Source: CAWIJJ01 sp963836405 (GTDB taxonomy: Bacteria > Acidobacteriota > Terriglobia > Bryobacterales > Bryobacteraceae). From it: a DNA stretch of 64,000 bases. Below the pieces are notes generated by a model, which was not told the DNA's origin, did not search any database, and saw nothing but the letters and a program-made list of their open reading frames with translations. The stretch spans positions 124,001 to 188,000 of the forward strand of contig CAWIJL010000010.1 of NCBI GenBank assembly GCA_963836405.1. The letters are read 5' to 3'. The position numbers and the translations under genes were made by a program. Below, piece after piece: positions 37,972-47,026 of this stretch; positions within the stretch are counted from its first letter, which is position 1, and each line of letters starts with the position of its first letter.

Positions 37972-39834
37972 ATGATAATTACCCGCAGACAACCCGTTGG
38001 AGCCGAGCCGCAGCCGGACGGCACGACCCATTTTCGAGTGTGGGCGCCGAAGCGCAGTCGCGTGGAGATCCTCCTCGAATCCGGAGCGGTTGCGCTCGAG
38101 CGTGAAGCGGACGGCTACTTCTCGTGCTCCGCGGCCGCGCCGCCGGGCTCCCTGTATCGCTTTCGACTCGACGGCGGCGATGCCTTCCCCGACCCGGTTT
38201 CCCGCTTTCAGCCGGAAGGACCACACGGCCCTTCCGAGGTCGTCGATCCCAAGTTTGCCTGGAGCGATGCGGGATGGAACGGCGTCTTCCTGCGCGGGCA
38301 GGTGATTTACGAAATGCATATCGGGACCTTCACCCCCGAGGGCACCTGGGATGCGGCCCGGAATCAACTGGAGGAGCTCGCCGAGACGGGAGTCACGCTT
38401 CTCGAGATAATGCCCGTGGCCGATTTTCCCGGACGCTTCGGGTGGGGCTACGACGGCGTCGGCCTGTTTGCGCCCGTCGCTCTCTACGGCCGGCCCGACG
38501 ATTTCCGCCGCTTTGTGGACGAAGCCCACCGGCTCGGCATGGGAGTCATCCTCGATGTTGTCTACAACCACGTCGGGCCGGACGGCAATTACCTCAAGCA
38601 GTATTCCGACCTCTACTTCACCGACCGCTACCAGAACGAGTGGGGTGAAGCGATTAATTACGACGGCGAGGGCAGCGGCCCGGTTCGGGAATGGGTTCTC
38701 TCAAATGCGCGCTATTGGCCGCTCGAGTATCACCTTGACGGACTGCGGCTCGACGCCACCCAGCAGATTTTCGACTCTTCCCCGGAGCATATTATCGCGG
38801 CCGTCGCGCGTGCCGTGCGGCAGGCGGCGCGGCCGCGCCACACTGTCCTGGTGGCGGAAAACGAACCGCAGCACACGCGGCTGGTGCGGCCCGCCGGCCA
38901 GGGTGGCTGCGGACTCGACGCGCTTTGGAACGACGATTTTCATCACACCGCCCGGGTCGCCGTGACCGGCCATAACGAGGCATATTACACGGACTATCTC
39001 GGCAGCCCTCAGGAGTTGATCTCCGCCGTCAAGTACGGCTACCTGTTTCAGGGGCAGAGATACAAGTGGCAATCCAAACGGCGCGGCACGCCGGCCTGGG
39101 GGCTCGACCCGGCACAGTTCATCACCTTCATCGAGAATCACGATCAGATCGCCAACTCAGGGCGGAGCGAGCGGCTGGCCGCGTTCGTGGACCACGGCCG
39201 GCTGAAGGCCATCACTACTCTCTTGCTTCTGGCGCCGGGAACGCCGATGCTGTTTCAGGGGCAGGAGTTCGCTTCGTCCGCCCGGTTTCTCTATTTCGCC
39301 GATCACGAACCCGGACTGGCCACGCAGGTCCACCGCGGCCGCGTTCACTTCCTGGCGCAATTTCCAAGCCTCGCCCAGCCCGAAATGCTGCCGCACTTCC
39401 CCAACCCCGCCGATCCGGCCACCTTCGAATCCTGCAAGCTGGATTTCTCGGAGCGGCGGAGCCACGCCGCGATGTACCGTCTGCACAAGGATCTTCTGCG
39501 CCTGCGGCGGGAAGATCCCGTTTTTCGGGCACAGCGGAAAGGAGGCGTTGACGGGGCCGTACTGGGTCCCGAGGCCCTGGTGCTCCGATTTTTCGCTCCC
39601 GAAGGAGACAGGCTGGTGATCGTGAATCTGGGGCGAGACCTGGTGGCCGATCCGGCCCCCGAACCGCTGCTCGCTCCGCCCGAGGACATGTTGTGGGAAG
39701 TCGTGTTCTCCACCGAACATCCCGATTACGACGGCGCTGGAACCAGCCTCCCGGACGGTCCCGACAACTGGCGCATCGCGGGCCATTCCGCCGTGGTTCT
39801 GCGCCCCGCTGAGGAAAAAACATGGCAGATTTGA
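37972..39834 (+). CDS. treZ: Malto-oligosyltrehalose trehalohydrolase
   Basis: 620 residues of GH13. An N-terminal carbohydrate-binding domain (THFRVWAPKRSRVEILLESG) is followed by the barrel with MHIGTFTPEGTWDAA, the conserved region DVVYNHVGPDGNYL, GLRLDATQQIFD (nucleophile Asp), the LVAENEPQ acid/base segment and TFIENHDQIAN. It releases trehalose from maltooligosyl-trehalose, which TreY makes from glycogen-derived dextrins. treY is not in the window. Its last 13 bases overlap the GDE gene, so glgX, treZ and GDE form one operon for converting glycogen into trehalose and glucose. Confidence 0.95.
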   Translation: MIITRRQPVGAEPQPDGTTHFRVWAPKRSRVEILLESGAVALEREADGYFSCSAAAPPGSLYRFRLDGGDAFPDPVSRFQPEGPHGPSEVVDPKFAWSDAGWNGVFLRGQVIYEMHIGTFTPEGTWDAARNQLEELAETGVTLLEIMPVADFPGRFGWGYDGVGLFAPVALYGRPDDFRRFVDEAHRLGMGVILDVVYNHVGPDGNYLKQYSDLYFTDRYQNEWGEAINYDGEGSGPVREWVLSNARYWPLEYHLDGLRLDATQQIFDSSPEHIIAAVARAVRQAARPRHTVLVAENEPQHTRLVRPAGQGGCGLDALWNDDFHHTARVAVTGHNEAYYTDYLGSPQELISAVKYGYLFQGQRYKWQSKRRGTPAWGLDPAQFITFIENHDQIANSGRSERLAAFVDHGRLKAITTLLLLAPGTPMLFQGQEFASSARFLYFADHEPGLATQVHRGRVHFLAQFPSLAQPEMLPHFPNPADPATFESCKLDFSERRSHAAMYRLHKDLLRLRREDPVFRAQRKGGVDGAVLGPEALVLRFFAPEGDRLVIVNLGRDLVADPAPEPLLAPPEDMLWEVVFSTEHPDYDGAGTSLPDGPDNWRIAGHSAVVLRPAEEKTWQI

Positions 39835-41870
39835 CCCGCGTATTACCCAAACGCGAAATCCGCGAGCCGGACTTCGATCCGCATCTGCGCGAGGAATGGC
39901 TCGTCACCAATGGGCTTGGCGGCTATGCCTCGGGAACGGTGAGCGGCATTATCACCCGCCGCTACCATGGCCTGCTGATCGCAGCGCTACCCAACCCGCT
40001 GGGCCGCATGATGATGCTCAACGGCCTCTCCGAGCGGCTCCGGCTGCCCGACCGGCGCGTGGTCTACACCGGCGCGGCTGAACTTGCCGGAAGTGCCCCC
40101 GATACAATTTTGGCCGTCCACGAGTTTCGACTCGAGGCCGGCCTGCCCATCTGGCGCTACGAAGTGGATGGCTTCGTCATTGAGAAGCGGCTGCTGATGC
40201 CTCATTGCCAGAATACGGTCCATGTGGTCTACCACCTCCTTTCAGGAAGCGGCAAACTGCGCCTGGGGCTGCGGCCGGCCATCCATTTCCGATCGCACGA
40301 TGCGCCGGTGAGCGCCGCCGATCCGCGCAATTACGTCCTCAACGTCTGCGAGGATCAATTCGAAATCCGTTCGAGCGTCGACCTTCCCACCCTGCGCCTT
40401 CGCCTGCTCGGTCCCAAGACCGCGTTCACCTTCGACCGCAAGGAGACGGCGTCCATTCCTTATCAGATCGAACGCAACCGCGGCTATGAATGGGAAGGGT
40501 CGCTGTGGAGTCCCGGCTATTTCCGGTCGGACCTGGGCGAAGGCGATTCGGTCACGCTGGTAGCATCCACCGAGTCCTGGGAAACCGTGCATGCCCTGAA
40601 TTCGGAAGGCGCCTTCCGGGCGGAGACGGACCGCCGGCGGCTGATGCTGGCGGCCGCCGATCCCGCGGCCAAGAATGGACCGGCCGCCGAATTGGTATTC
40701 GCCGCGGACCAGTTCCTGATCACCCCGGTTGGCCGGGTGGAGGACGCGGCCCGCGCCCGCGCCTCCGGCGACGAAGTGCGCACCGTGATTGCCGGATACC
40801 ACTGGTTCACCGATTGGGGACGCGACACCATGATCAGCCTCGAGGGCCTCACGCTTTCCACCGGGCGCCGCAACGAGGCAGGCTGGATCCTTCGCACCTT
40901 CGCCCACTATGTCCGCGACGGATTGATCCCCAACATGTTTCCGGAGGGCGAGAAAGAAGGCCTCTACCATACCGCGGACGCGACGCTTTGGTTCTTCCAC
41001 GCCATCGAGCGCTACACCGCCCTCACAGGAGACCACACCACGCTTCAGATGCTGCTTCCGAAGCTCGCCAATATCGTCAATCACCACCTCGAGGGGACGC
41101 GGTTCGGCATCTGCGTGGATCCGGCGGACGGGCTCCTGCGCCAGGGACAACAGGGCTATCAGCTCACCTGGATGGACGCCAAGGTGGACGACTGGGTGGT
41201 GACGCCGCGCCGCGGCAAGGCGGTCGAGATTAACGCCCTCTGGTACAACGCGCTGTGCCTGCTCGAAAAATGGGCGCGGCAGCAGGGCGACGATGGGCTC
41301 GCCAGGCACGCCGCCGAAAACGCCGCGCGCACGCGCGAATCCTTCAACCGCCGCTTCTGGTATGAGGAGGGCGGCTATCTGTACGACGTGGTGGACGCCG
41401 AAGCGGGCGGCAATGACGACTCCTGCCGGCCGAACCAGGTGTTGGCCATCTCGCTCGACAACCCGGTGCTCGATCCCTCACGCTGGAGCGCGGTGATGGA
41501 CGTGGTCAGCCGGAAATTGCTCACTCCAGTGGGACTTCGTTCGCTCGCTCCGGGTAGTCCGGACTACAAAGCGAAGTATTACGGAGACCTGCGCTCGCGC
41601 GATGCCGCTTACCATCAGGGCACGGTTTGGGCGTGGCTGATCGGTCCTTACATCGATGCCTGGCTCAAACTGCATCCGGGAGAGAACGCGGAAGCGCGGA
41701 AGCTCCTTGAGGGATTTGCGCCTCACCTTGACGACCAATGCATAGGGAGCATCAGCGAAATCTACGACGCGGAGGCGCCGTACACCCCGCGCGGCTGCGT
41801 GGCACAGGCGTGGAGCGTCGCTGAGGTCTTGCGCTGCTGGGTGAAGACGGCTCAAACCACTTCCACGTAA
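39822..41870 (+). CDS. Glycogen debranching enzyme GDE (amylo-alpha-1,6-glucosidase, GH133 type)
   Basis: 682 residues. An N-terminal GDE_N beta domain contains LVTNGLGGYASGTVSG and RRYHGLLIAAL. A C-terminal (alpha/alpha)6 barrel contains YHWFTDWGRDTMISLEGLTL, the catalytic region, then LIPNMFPEGEKEGLYHTADA, TWMDAKVDDWVVTPRRGKAV, and YHQGTVWAWLIGPY. It hydrolyses alpha-1,6-linked glucose at branch points. It differs in fold from GlgX, giving this operon two unrelated debranching activities. The last 19 bases overlap the convergent ABC permease gene. Confidence 0.93.
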   Translation: MADLTRVLPKREIREPDFDPHLREEWLVTNGLGGYASGTVSGIITRRYHGLLIAALPNPLGRMMMLNGLSERLRLPDRRVVYTGAAELAGSAPDTILAVHEFRLEAGLPIWRYEVDGFVIEKRLLMPHCQNTVHVVYHLLSGSGKLRLGLRPAIHFRSHDAPVSAADPRNYVLNVCEDQFEIRSSVDLPTLRLRLLGPKTAFTFDRKETASIPYQIERNRGYEWEGSLWSPGYFRSDLGEGDSVTLVASTESWETVHALNSEGAFRAETDRRRLMLAAADPAAKNGPAAELVFAADQFLITPVGRVEDAARARASGDEVRTVIAGYHWFTDWGRDTMISLEGLTLSTGRRNEAGWILRTFAHYVRDGLIPNMFPEGEKEGLYHTADATLWFFHAIERYTALTGDHTTLQMLLPKLANIVNHHLEGTRFGICVDPADGLLRQGQQGYQLTWMDAKVDDWVVTPRRGKAVEINALWYNALCLLEKWARQQGDDGLARHAAENAARTRESFNRRFWYEEGGYLYDVVDAEAGGNDDSCRPNQVLAISLDNPVLDPSRWSAVMDVVSRKLLTPVGLRSLAPGSPDYKAKYYGDLRSRDAAYHQGTVWAWLIGPYIDAWLKLHPGENAEARKLLEGFAPHLDDQCIGSISEIYDAEAPYTPRGCVAQAWSVAEVLRCWVKTAQTTST

Positions 41871-43429
41871 AGCCGGCCCACCTCTTCGGATTCGAGGCCC
41901 AGGTTGTACCGCATCGAGCCCTCGAAAGAGCCGAGCGAACCGCGGGTGAGCGGCACCGCCGCGCCCGCCAGGATCAACGTGGCCGCAGCCACCGCCGCCG
42001 GTGAGCGGAACAGGACGAAGTGCTGCAATGCCACCGCCACCGCGATGATCAGACCTCCCAAAGCCATCAGGCCAAGCAATCCCAGGTTGCTCGCGGCCTG
42101 CGCTTGCTGCGAAAAGGGCGCGTATTCGATCATACGCATCTCCATCGCCAGGTAGCAGGAGCCCACCGCCAGGCTGAAAGCGGTAAACAGGAACGCCTGC
42201 CACAAGCCCCAGGTCCAAACGAGCACGGCCAGCAGCGCCATGTGGGGGACCAGCAGCAGCCAAATCCACAGGTACGCGTGAATGCCGCGCGCGAACCGGC
42301 CCAGCACCCGCCCCGGCGCCAGTAGCAGTACCCACACACCTTTTGGATAACTGCCGTAGCGCAGCACGCTGCACACCAGGAACAATACGCCTCCGCACAG
42401 ATGCGGGAAGAAGTGGGCGGCAGTGAACCTGCTGCCGAACGGCGGCTTCGCGAAGCTGTCCACCAACATGCCGCCCAGCAGAATGACGGTAGGAGCCATC
42501 GGAATCAGTTGACGTCGAAACTGCCAGTCGCGCCACATCAGCCGGCCCAGGTATTCATAGCCGGCCCGGCCCGCTGCGCCGTAGAGTCTTTCTACCGCAT
42601 CCCCCAACCCTTTCCACCGCGGCTTCCGCCTCTGTTTGGCGGAACCCTGCACGATGCTCGAGACGCGGATCAGGTAGTCCACGGAAAGCGAACGGATACC
42701 GAACACCACCACCAGCGCCACTACGGCGCTGCCGGCGACAAACAGCCAGGCGCGCGGCACTGGGGGAAGCGGAAGCCAGGACGGTATCCGCAGATTCCGC
42801 AGGAGGCGTACGCCCTGGCTCGCGAACATCATCGCGAACCACGGCACGATTTCGGCCGTCTGGCCGACGGATTTCAGTCTCGATGGCGGGACGAATCGCA
42901 TCAGCCAGCCGAAGACCGCGCAGGAAAAGAGAGCTGCCGCAACGCCGGTCAGATAGGCCGCGCCCAGGTGTAATAGCGGATAACTCCAGCCGGTGCCTTT
43001 GACCCAAAGACCGCCGATCGCGCCGGGCACTCCGAACCCCAGCGCCAGGTATGCCACAATGCGTGCGAGATGTATGAGTTTCGCCGCGATGTAGGTGGCG
43101 CCGTCGATCGGCTGATGCGCCAGCACCAGTCCTTCCACCGGGTTTACCAGGCTGTTGCTGGTTTCCGAAACGAGGATACAGAGCAGGAGGAAGGCGGTCA
43201 TTAACATCGAAATGGAGAAATAGCCGGCTGCCGTCGCTCCGGCTTTGATCTGCAGCAGGCTGAGAATTGCCGAAAGAACTGCATACAGGCAGGCGGCGAT
43301 CTTCAAGCTCATGCCCTCGCGCCCAAGCTGACTCATGAATTCACGACGCTCGCTCAGTTCCCGGAACAGATTGTTCAGCAGCCGGAAGCGCTTCGCATCC
43401 ACATGCAGCCATTCGAGAATCCGGTTCAT
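41852..43429 (-). CDS. ABC-2 type transporter permease (large, two halves)
   Basis: 525 residues with about 12-13 hydrophobic segments arranged in two halves with a soluble linker in the middle (about residues 250-300, rich in Arg/Lys). No nucleotide-binding motif is present. It starts on the stop of the ATPase gene (ATGA, 43426-43429), so the two should form one transporter. I do not recognise a substrate; similar large permeases are annotated only as ABC-2 family proteins. The family usually exports. The C-terminus overlaps the GDE gene by 19 bases, tail to tail. Confidence 0.8.
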   Translation of the reverse strand: MNRILEWLHVDAKRFRLLNNLFRELSERREFMSQLGREGMSLKIAACLYAVLSAILSLLQIKAGATAAGYFSISMLMTAFLLLCILVSETSNSLVNPVEGLVLAHQPIDGATYIAAKLIHLARIVAYLALGFGVPGAIGGLWVKGTGWSYPLLHLGAAYLTGVAAALFSCAVFGWLMRFVPPSRLKSVGQTAEIVPWFAMMFASQGVRLLRNLRIPSWLPLPPVPRAWLFVAGSAVVALVVVFGIRSLSVDYLIRVSSIVQGSAKQRRKPRWKGLGDAVERLYGAAGRAGYEYLGRLMWRDWQFRRQLIPMAPTVILLGGMLVDSFAKPPFGSRFTAAHFFPHLCGGVLFLVCSVLRYGSYPKGVWVLLLAPGRVLGRFARGIHAYLWIWLLLVPHMALLAVLVWTWGLWQAFLFTAFSLAVGSCYLAMEMRMIEYAPFSQQAQAASNLGLLGLMALGGLIIAVAVALQHFVLFRSPAAVAAATLILAGAAVPLTRGSLGSFEGSMRYNLGLESEEVGRLYVEVV

Positions 43430-44187
43430 TGCAGGCCCGCCACGATGCGCGCCACCGCCGGCGCCACATCCGATGTATCGGTGAGCTTGCGAAAAACGCC
43501 TTCGAGCGTGGTCTCGCCCGCGCCGGCTTTCAACACCTCCGGAGTATCGTCCGCGATCAGCCTGCCCTTGTGGATAATCAGCACCCGGTCGCAGATCTTC
43601 TCCACGACATCTAACACGTGTGAACTGTAGAGAATCGTTTTGCCGGTCTTTGCCAGCGCGGCGAGCAGGTCCTTAATCAGGATCGCGGTATGTACATCGA
43701 GGCCCGATAACGGTTCGTCGAGCAGGATCAGGTCCGGATTGTGCAGCAGCGCGGCGGCGATTAATATCTTCTGCCGCATGCCTTTCGAGTAAGCATCGAG
43801 ACGGCTGCTGCGGTCTGACGTGAGTCCGAAGGTTTCCAGAAAATCGCGGATGCGCGCCTGGAGTGTTTCTTCGTCCACTTCGTGCAGCCGTCCGCATAAC
43901 TCCAGAAACTCCTGGCCGGTGAGGCTTTCGAAGAGGACCGCGGCCTCGGGAACGTAGCCGATCCGCTGCTTCACCGCCACCGCCTGCTCGGGCAGCGGCA
44001 TTCCGGCCACGCGAACCACGCCGCTGCCCGCCGTCAGTATCCCGGCGATGATCTTGATGCTCGTGCTCTTGCCCGCGCCGTTCGGCCCCAGCAGCCCCAC
44101 CACCTCGCCCGGGTTCAGGGAGAACGAAATCTCGTGCAGTACTTCGACCTGGTTGTAACTGAAGAGTACCCTTTCAAATTCCACCAT
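43426..44187 (-). CDS. ABC transporter ATP-binding protein
   Basis: 253 residues. Walker A GPNGAGKS at 34-41, Q-loop near GYVPEAAVLF, signature AYSKGMRQK (LSGGQ-type variant), Walker B LILLDEPLSGLD and H-loop YSSHVLD. The SKGMRQ signature is typical of CcmA/NatA-like export ATPases. It couples to the large permease encoded next to it. The start faces the TPR gene across 93 bases, which could hold promoters for both directions. Confidence 0.94.
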   Translation of the reverse strand: MVEFERVLFSYNQVEVLHEISFSLNPGEVVGLLGPNGAGKSTSIKIIAGILTAGSGVVRVAGMPLPEQAVAVKQRIGYVPEAAVLFESLTGQEFLELCGRLHEVDEETLQARIRDFLETFGLTSDRSSRLDAYSKGMRQKILIAAALLHNPDLILLDEPLSGLDVHTAILIKDLLAALAKTGKTILYSSHVLDVVEKICDRVLIIHKGRLIADDTPEVLKAGAGETTLEGVFRKLTDTSDVAPAVARIVAGLQ

Positions 44188-44280
44188 GGCTTCGCCCGCG
44201 AAATGTCGCCATTAATTTATCATTTCTCGCGGCGGCGAACAGGACCGGCAGCTATCCGGCGTAAAATAGAAGCTATATCC

Positions 44281-46038
44281 GTGTCAGAGGCGAAGCAGGC
44301 GGCGATCCAAAACTCTTCCGTGCGGCAGCAGCTCGAGAAGATCCTGAATCACGCTTTGTTCGCTCGCTCCGCGCGCATGTGCCGCTTCCTCCGCCTCGCG
44401 GTGGAGCGAGAACTCGAAGGCCGCGGCGCGGAACTCAAGGAATACCTGATCGGGGTCGAAGTGTTCGACCGTAAGCACGCCTACGATCCGCGCGTCGATC
44501 CCATCGTCCGCGTGGAGGCGCGCCGCCTGCGCGCGAAGCTGCGCCAGTATTACCAGGGCGACGGCTCCAACGATCCCATCGTCATCGAGTTTGCAACCGG
44601 CGGATACAGTCCGCAATTCCGCCTTCGGACGCAGGCATCCGAGCCGGCACTGCAGGCGCCGGCGGCCGCGGCGCCCCTGGCCACTGCTGTTTTGCCCTTC
44701 CTCAATCTGAGCCCTGGCGAAGAGACCGAATACTTCAGCGACGGGCTGACGGAAGAGCTGATTCACGCGCTCACCCGCCTCCCCGGGCTGCGTGTGATGG
44801 CCTGGAACACGGCCGCCCAGTTGCGGGGCCGCCAGCACGACCTCCAGATGATTCGCGAGCAGCTCCAGGCAGGCACTGTGGTGACGGGAAGCGTCCGGAT
44901 TGCCGGGGCGAGCCTCCGCGTGCGCGCGCAGTTGATCGACACAGCCACCGGCGTCTACCTGTGGTCTGAGACCTTCGACCGCCGAACCCAGGATGTTTTC
45001 GCGATTCAGGAGGATATCGCCCTCGCTATCGTGCATACGCTGCGCTTGCAGTTTGCGGCGCCGGTGGGGCGCGCAAGAACCTCAGTCGGTTCTTATGACT
45101 GGTACCTGAAGGGCCGCTATATCAGCCACCGGCGCGGGCCGGAGGATCTGCGCCAGAGCCTTGCCTGTTTCGAAAACGCCATTGCCGCCGACCCTTCGTC
45201 CGCCCTCGCCTACGCCGGGCTTGCGGACGCCTACAGCCTGTTGATGGACTACGGCATGATGCCGCCGTCGGAGGCCGCGCCGCTGGCCGCTTCGAGCGCC
45301 GAGCGCGCCATCGCGCTCGATCCCAACCTGGCCGAGCCGCACGCGTCCCTCGCCTTCTTGCGCGGCCTCTACAATTGGGATTGGCAGGAAGCCGAGCGGC
45401 TCTACCTCCGCGCCATTGCTCTCAATCCGGGATACGCCACCGCACACCACTGGCTGGCTATCGATTGTTACGCCTTCAGCGGCCGCCTCGACGATGCGCT
45501 TTCGGAAGTGGAAATTGCCCGCCAACTCGATCCGCTCTCCCCGATCATTCGTGAGGGCGAAGCCTATGCCACGCTTTTCCAGCGCCGCTACGACCGGGCC
45601 GTCGAACTGTATCGCAAGTTGCTGGAGTTCGACCCGGCCTTCTACAAAGGATGGAGTTCCCTCGGCCGGGCTTACTCCCTGATGGGCAAGTACTCCGAGG
45701 CTCTGGCGGCGCTTGGGAAGGCACGCGAACTCGCCGGAGATCTGCCGAATATCCTGGGCGCGCTCGGGCAGGTCCAGGCGCTCGCCGGAAACCCGGAGCA
45801 GGCGCGTGAATTTCTGGCGAAGCTGCACGTCATGGCTGCCGGCCGCCATGTGCCCGCTGCCTCCTTCGCCGTGGTGCACATGGGGCTTGGCGAAATCGCG
45901 CAGTCGCTCACCTGGCTGGAGAAGGGCTGCGACCTCAGAGAGTCCCAATTGACGGGAATTAAGATGCACCCTTTATGGGATCCGCTGCGCGGCGAGCCGC
46001 GGTTCGAGGCGTTGCTGAAGCGGCTCGGCTTCGCCTGA
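44281..46038 (+). CDS. TolB-like/TPR signalling protein
   Basis: 585 residues. N-terminal region (about 8-105): RQQLEKILNHALFARSARMC and VEARRLRAKLRQYY, a conserved helical region seen ahead of TPRs in acidobacterial proteins. Then comes a TolB/FlgO-like beta-alpha domain (about 130-270: TAVLPFLNLSPGEETEYFSD, GTVVTGSVR, SETFDR), then at least six TPR repeats (about 285-570). No catalytic motif or membrane segment. Related proteins have an adenylate cyclase or winged-helix domain in front; here neither is seen. The start is GTG 44281 (VSEAKQAA); a TAAAAT box lies at 44262. Upstream reading in frame overlaps the divergent ATPase and is rejected. Confidence 0.85.
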   Translation: MSEAKQAAIQNSSVRQQLEKILNHALFARSARMCRFLRLAVERELEGRGAELKEYLIGVEVFDRKHAYDPRVDPIVRVEARRLRAKLRQYYQGDGSNDPIVIEFATGGYSPQFRLRTQASEPALQAPAAAAPLATAVLPFLNLSPGEETEYFSDGLTEELIHALTRLPGLRVMAWNTAAQLRGRQHDLQMIREQLQAGTVVTGSVRIAGASLRVRAQLIDTATGVYLWSETFDRRTQDVFAIQEDIALAIVHTLRLQFAAPVGRARTSVGSYDWYLKGRYISHRRGPEDLRQSLACFENAIAADPSSALAYAGLADAYSLLMDYGMMPPSEAAPLAASSAERAIALDPNLAEPHASLAFLRGLYNWDWQEAERLYLRAIALNPGYATAHHWLAIDCYAFSGRLDDALSEVEIARQLDPLSPIIREGEAYATLFQRRYDRAVELYRKLLEFDPAFYKGWSSLGRAYSLMGKYSEALAALGKARELAGDLPNILGALGQVQALAGNPEQAREFLAKLHVMAAGRHVPAASFAVVHMGLGEIAQSLTWLEKGCDLRESQLTGIKMHPLWDPLRGEPRFEALLKRLGFA

Positions 46039-46040
46039 TC

Positions 46041-46994
46041 TCAGCGAATTCGAAGAATCACTTTGCCGAAGTGGTCGCCCTTCTCGAGATACTCGTGCGC
46101 TTCCCGCACCTGGCTCAACGGAAACACCTTGTCCACCGCCACGCCGACCCGTCTCTGTTCCAGCAGCGGCCACACCTTTTCGTGCAGGCTGCGCGCGATC
46201 GCCGCCTTTTCCGCCACGCTGCGCGGACGCATTGTGGAGCCCGTCAGAACCAGGCGCTTCTGCATTATCTTTTGTAAGTTGATGGTAGCTTGCGCGCCCT
46301 GTTGCAGGCCCACCTGGACTAACCGGCCATCCATCGCCAGGCATTCCAGGTTACGCGGCGTGTAAGTTCCGCCGACAATGTCCAGGATAACGTCCACACC
46401 CTTGCCGGAAGTTACCCGCTTCACCTCTTCGGCAAAGTCGGAAGTCCGGTAGTTGATCGCGTGAGCGGCGCCCAGTTCGAGGCACTTCCCGCACTTCTCA
46501 TCGCTGCCCGCCGTGACGATAACCTCCGCCCCGAATGCGTTGGCCAGTTGGATCGCAGTCGTCCCGATTCCGCCCGCGCCGCCATGCACCAGCAGACGCT
46601 CGCCCGCCTGCAAATGGCCCATGTCGAACACGTTCGCCCAAACGGTGAAGAACGTCTCCGGAATTCCGGCAGCCTCTTCCATACTCCATCCCGCCGGTAC
46701 CGGCAGGCACACCGAGGCGGGGGCTGCGCAATACTCCGCGTACCCGCCGCCGTGGACCAGCGAGCAGACCGCGGTTCCTTGGCCGGCGATCACGCCCGCC
46801 ACCTCCAGACCAAGCCTCGGTGAAGCGTCCGGCGGGGGAGGGTATTTTCCGGCGCGCTGCATGAGGTCGGGCCGGTTCACCCCTGCAGCGTGGACTTCGA
46901 TCAATACTTCTCCGGCCCGGGGGACGGGCACCGGCTCTTCGCCGACGCTCAACACCTCCGGGCCGCCGCTTCCGCTCAGTTGAACACAACGCAT
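46041..46994 (-). CDS. NAD(P)H:quinone oxidoreductase (PIG3-like, MDR superfamily)
   Basis: 317 residues. The GroES-like N-terminal domain has VHAAGVNRPDLMQRAGKYPP, and the nucleotide-binding motif is VHGGAGGIGTTAIQLA near 138. The zinc ligands of alcohol dehydrogenases are missing, as in quinone oxidoreductases. It probably reduces quinones with NADPH. The stop is two bases from the stop of the convergent TPR gene. A lone gene. Confidence 0.92.
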   Translation of the reverse strand: MRCVQLSGSGGPEVLSVGEEPVPVPRAGEVLIEVHAAGVNRPDLMQRAGKYPPPPDASPRLGLEVAGVIAGQGTAVCSLVHGGGYAEYCAAPASVCLPVPAGWSMEEAAGIPETFFTVWANVFDMGHLQAGERLLVHGGAGGIGTTAIQLANAFGAEVIVTAGSDEKCGKCLELGAAHAINYRTSDFAEEVKRVTSGKGVDVILDIVGGTYTPRNLECLAMDGRLVQVGLQQGAQATINLQKIMQKRLVLTGSTMRPRSVAEKAAIARSLHEKVWPLLEQRRVGVAVDKVFPLSQVREAHEYLEKGDHFGKVILRIR

Positions 46995-47026
46995 TTTGGC
47001 TGTGCTTAGATTATCCTCCCGCAGCC

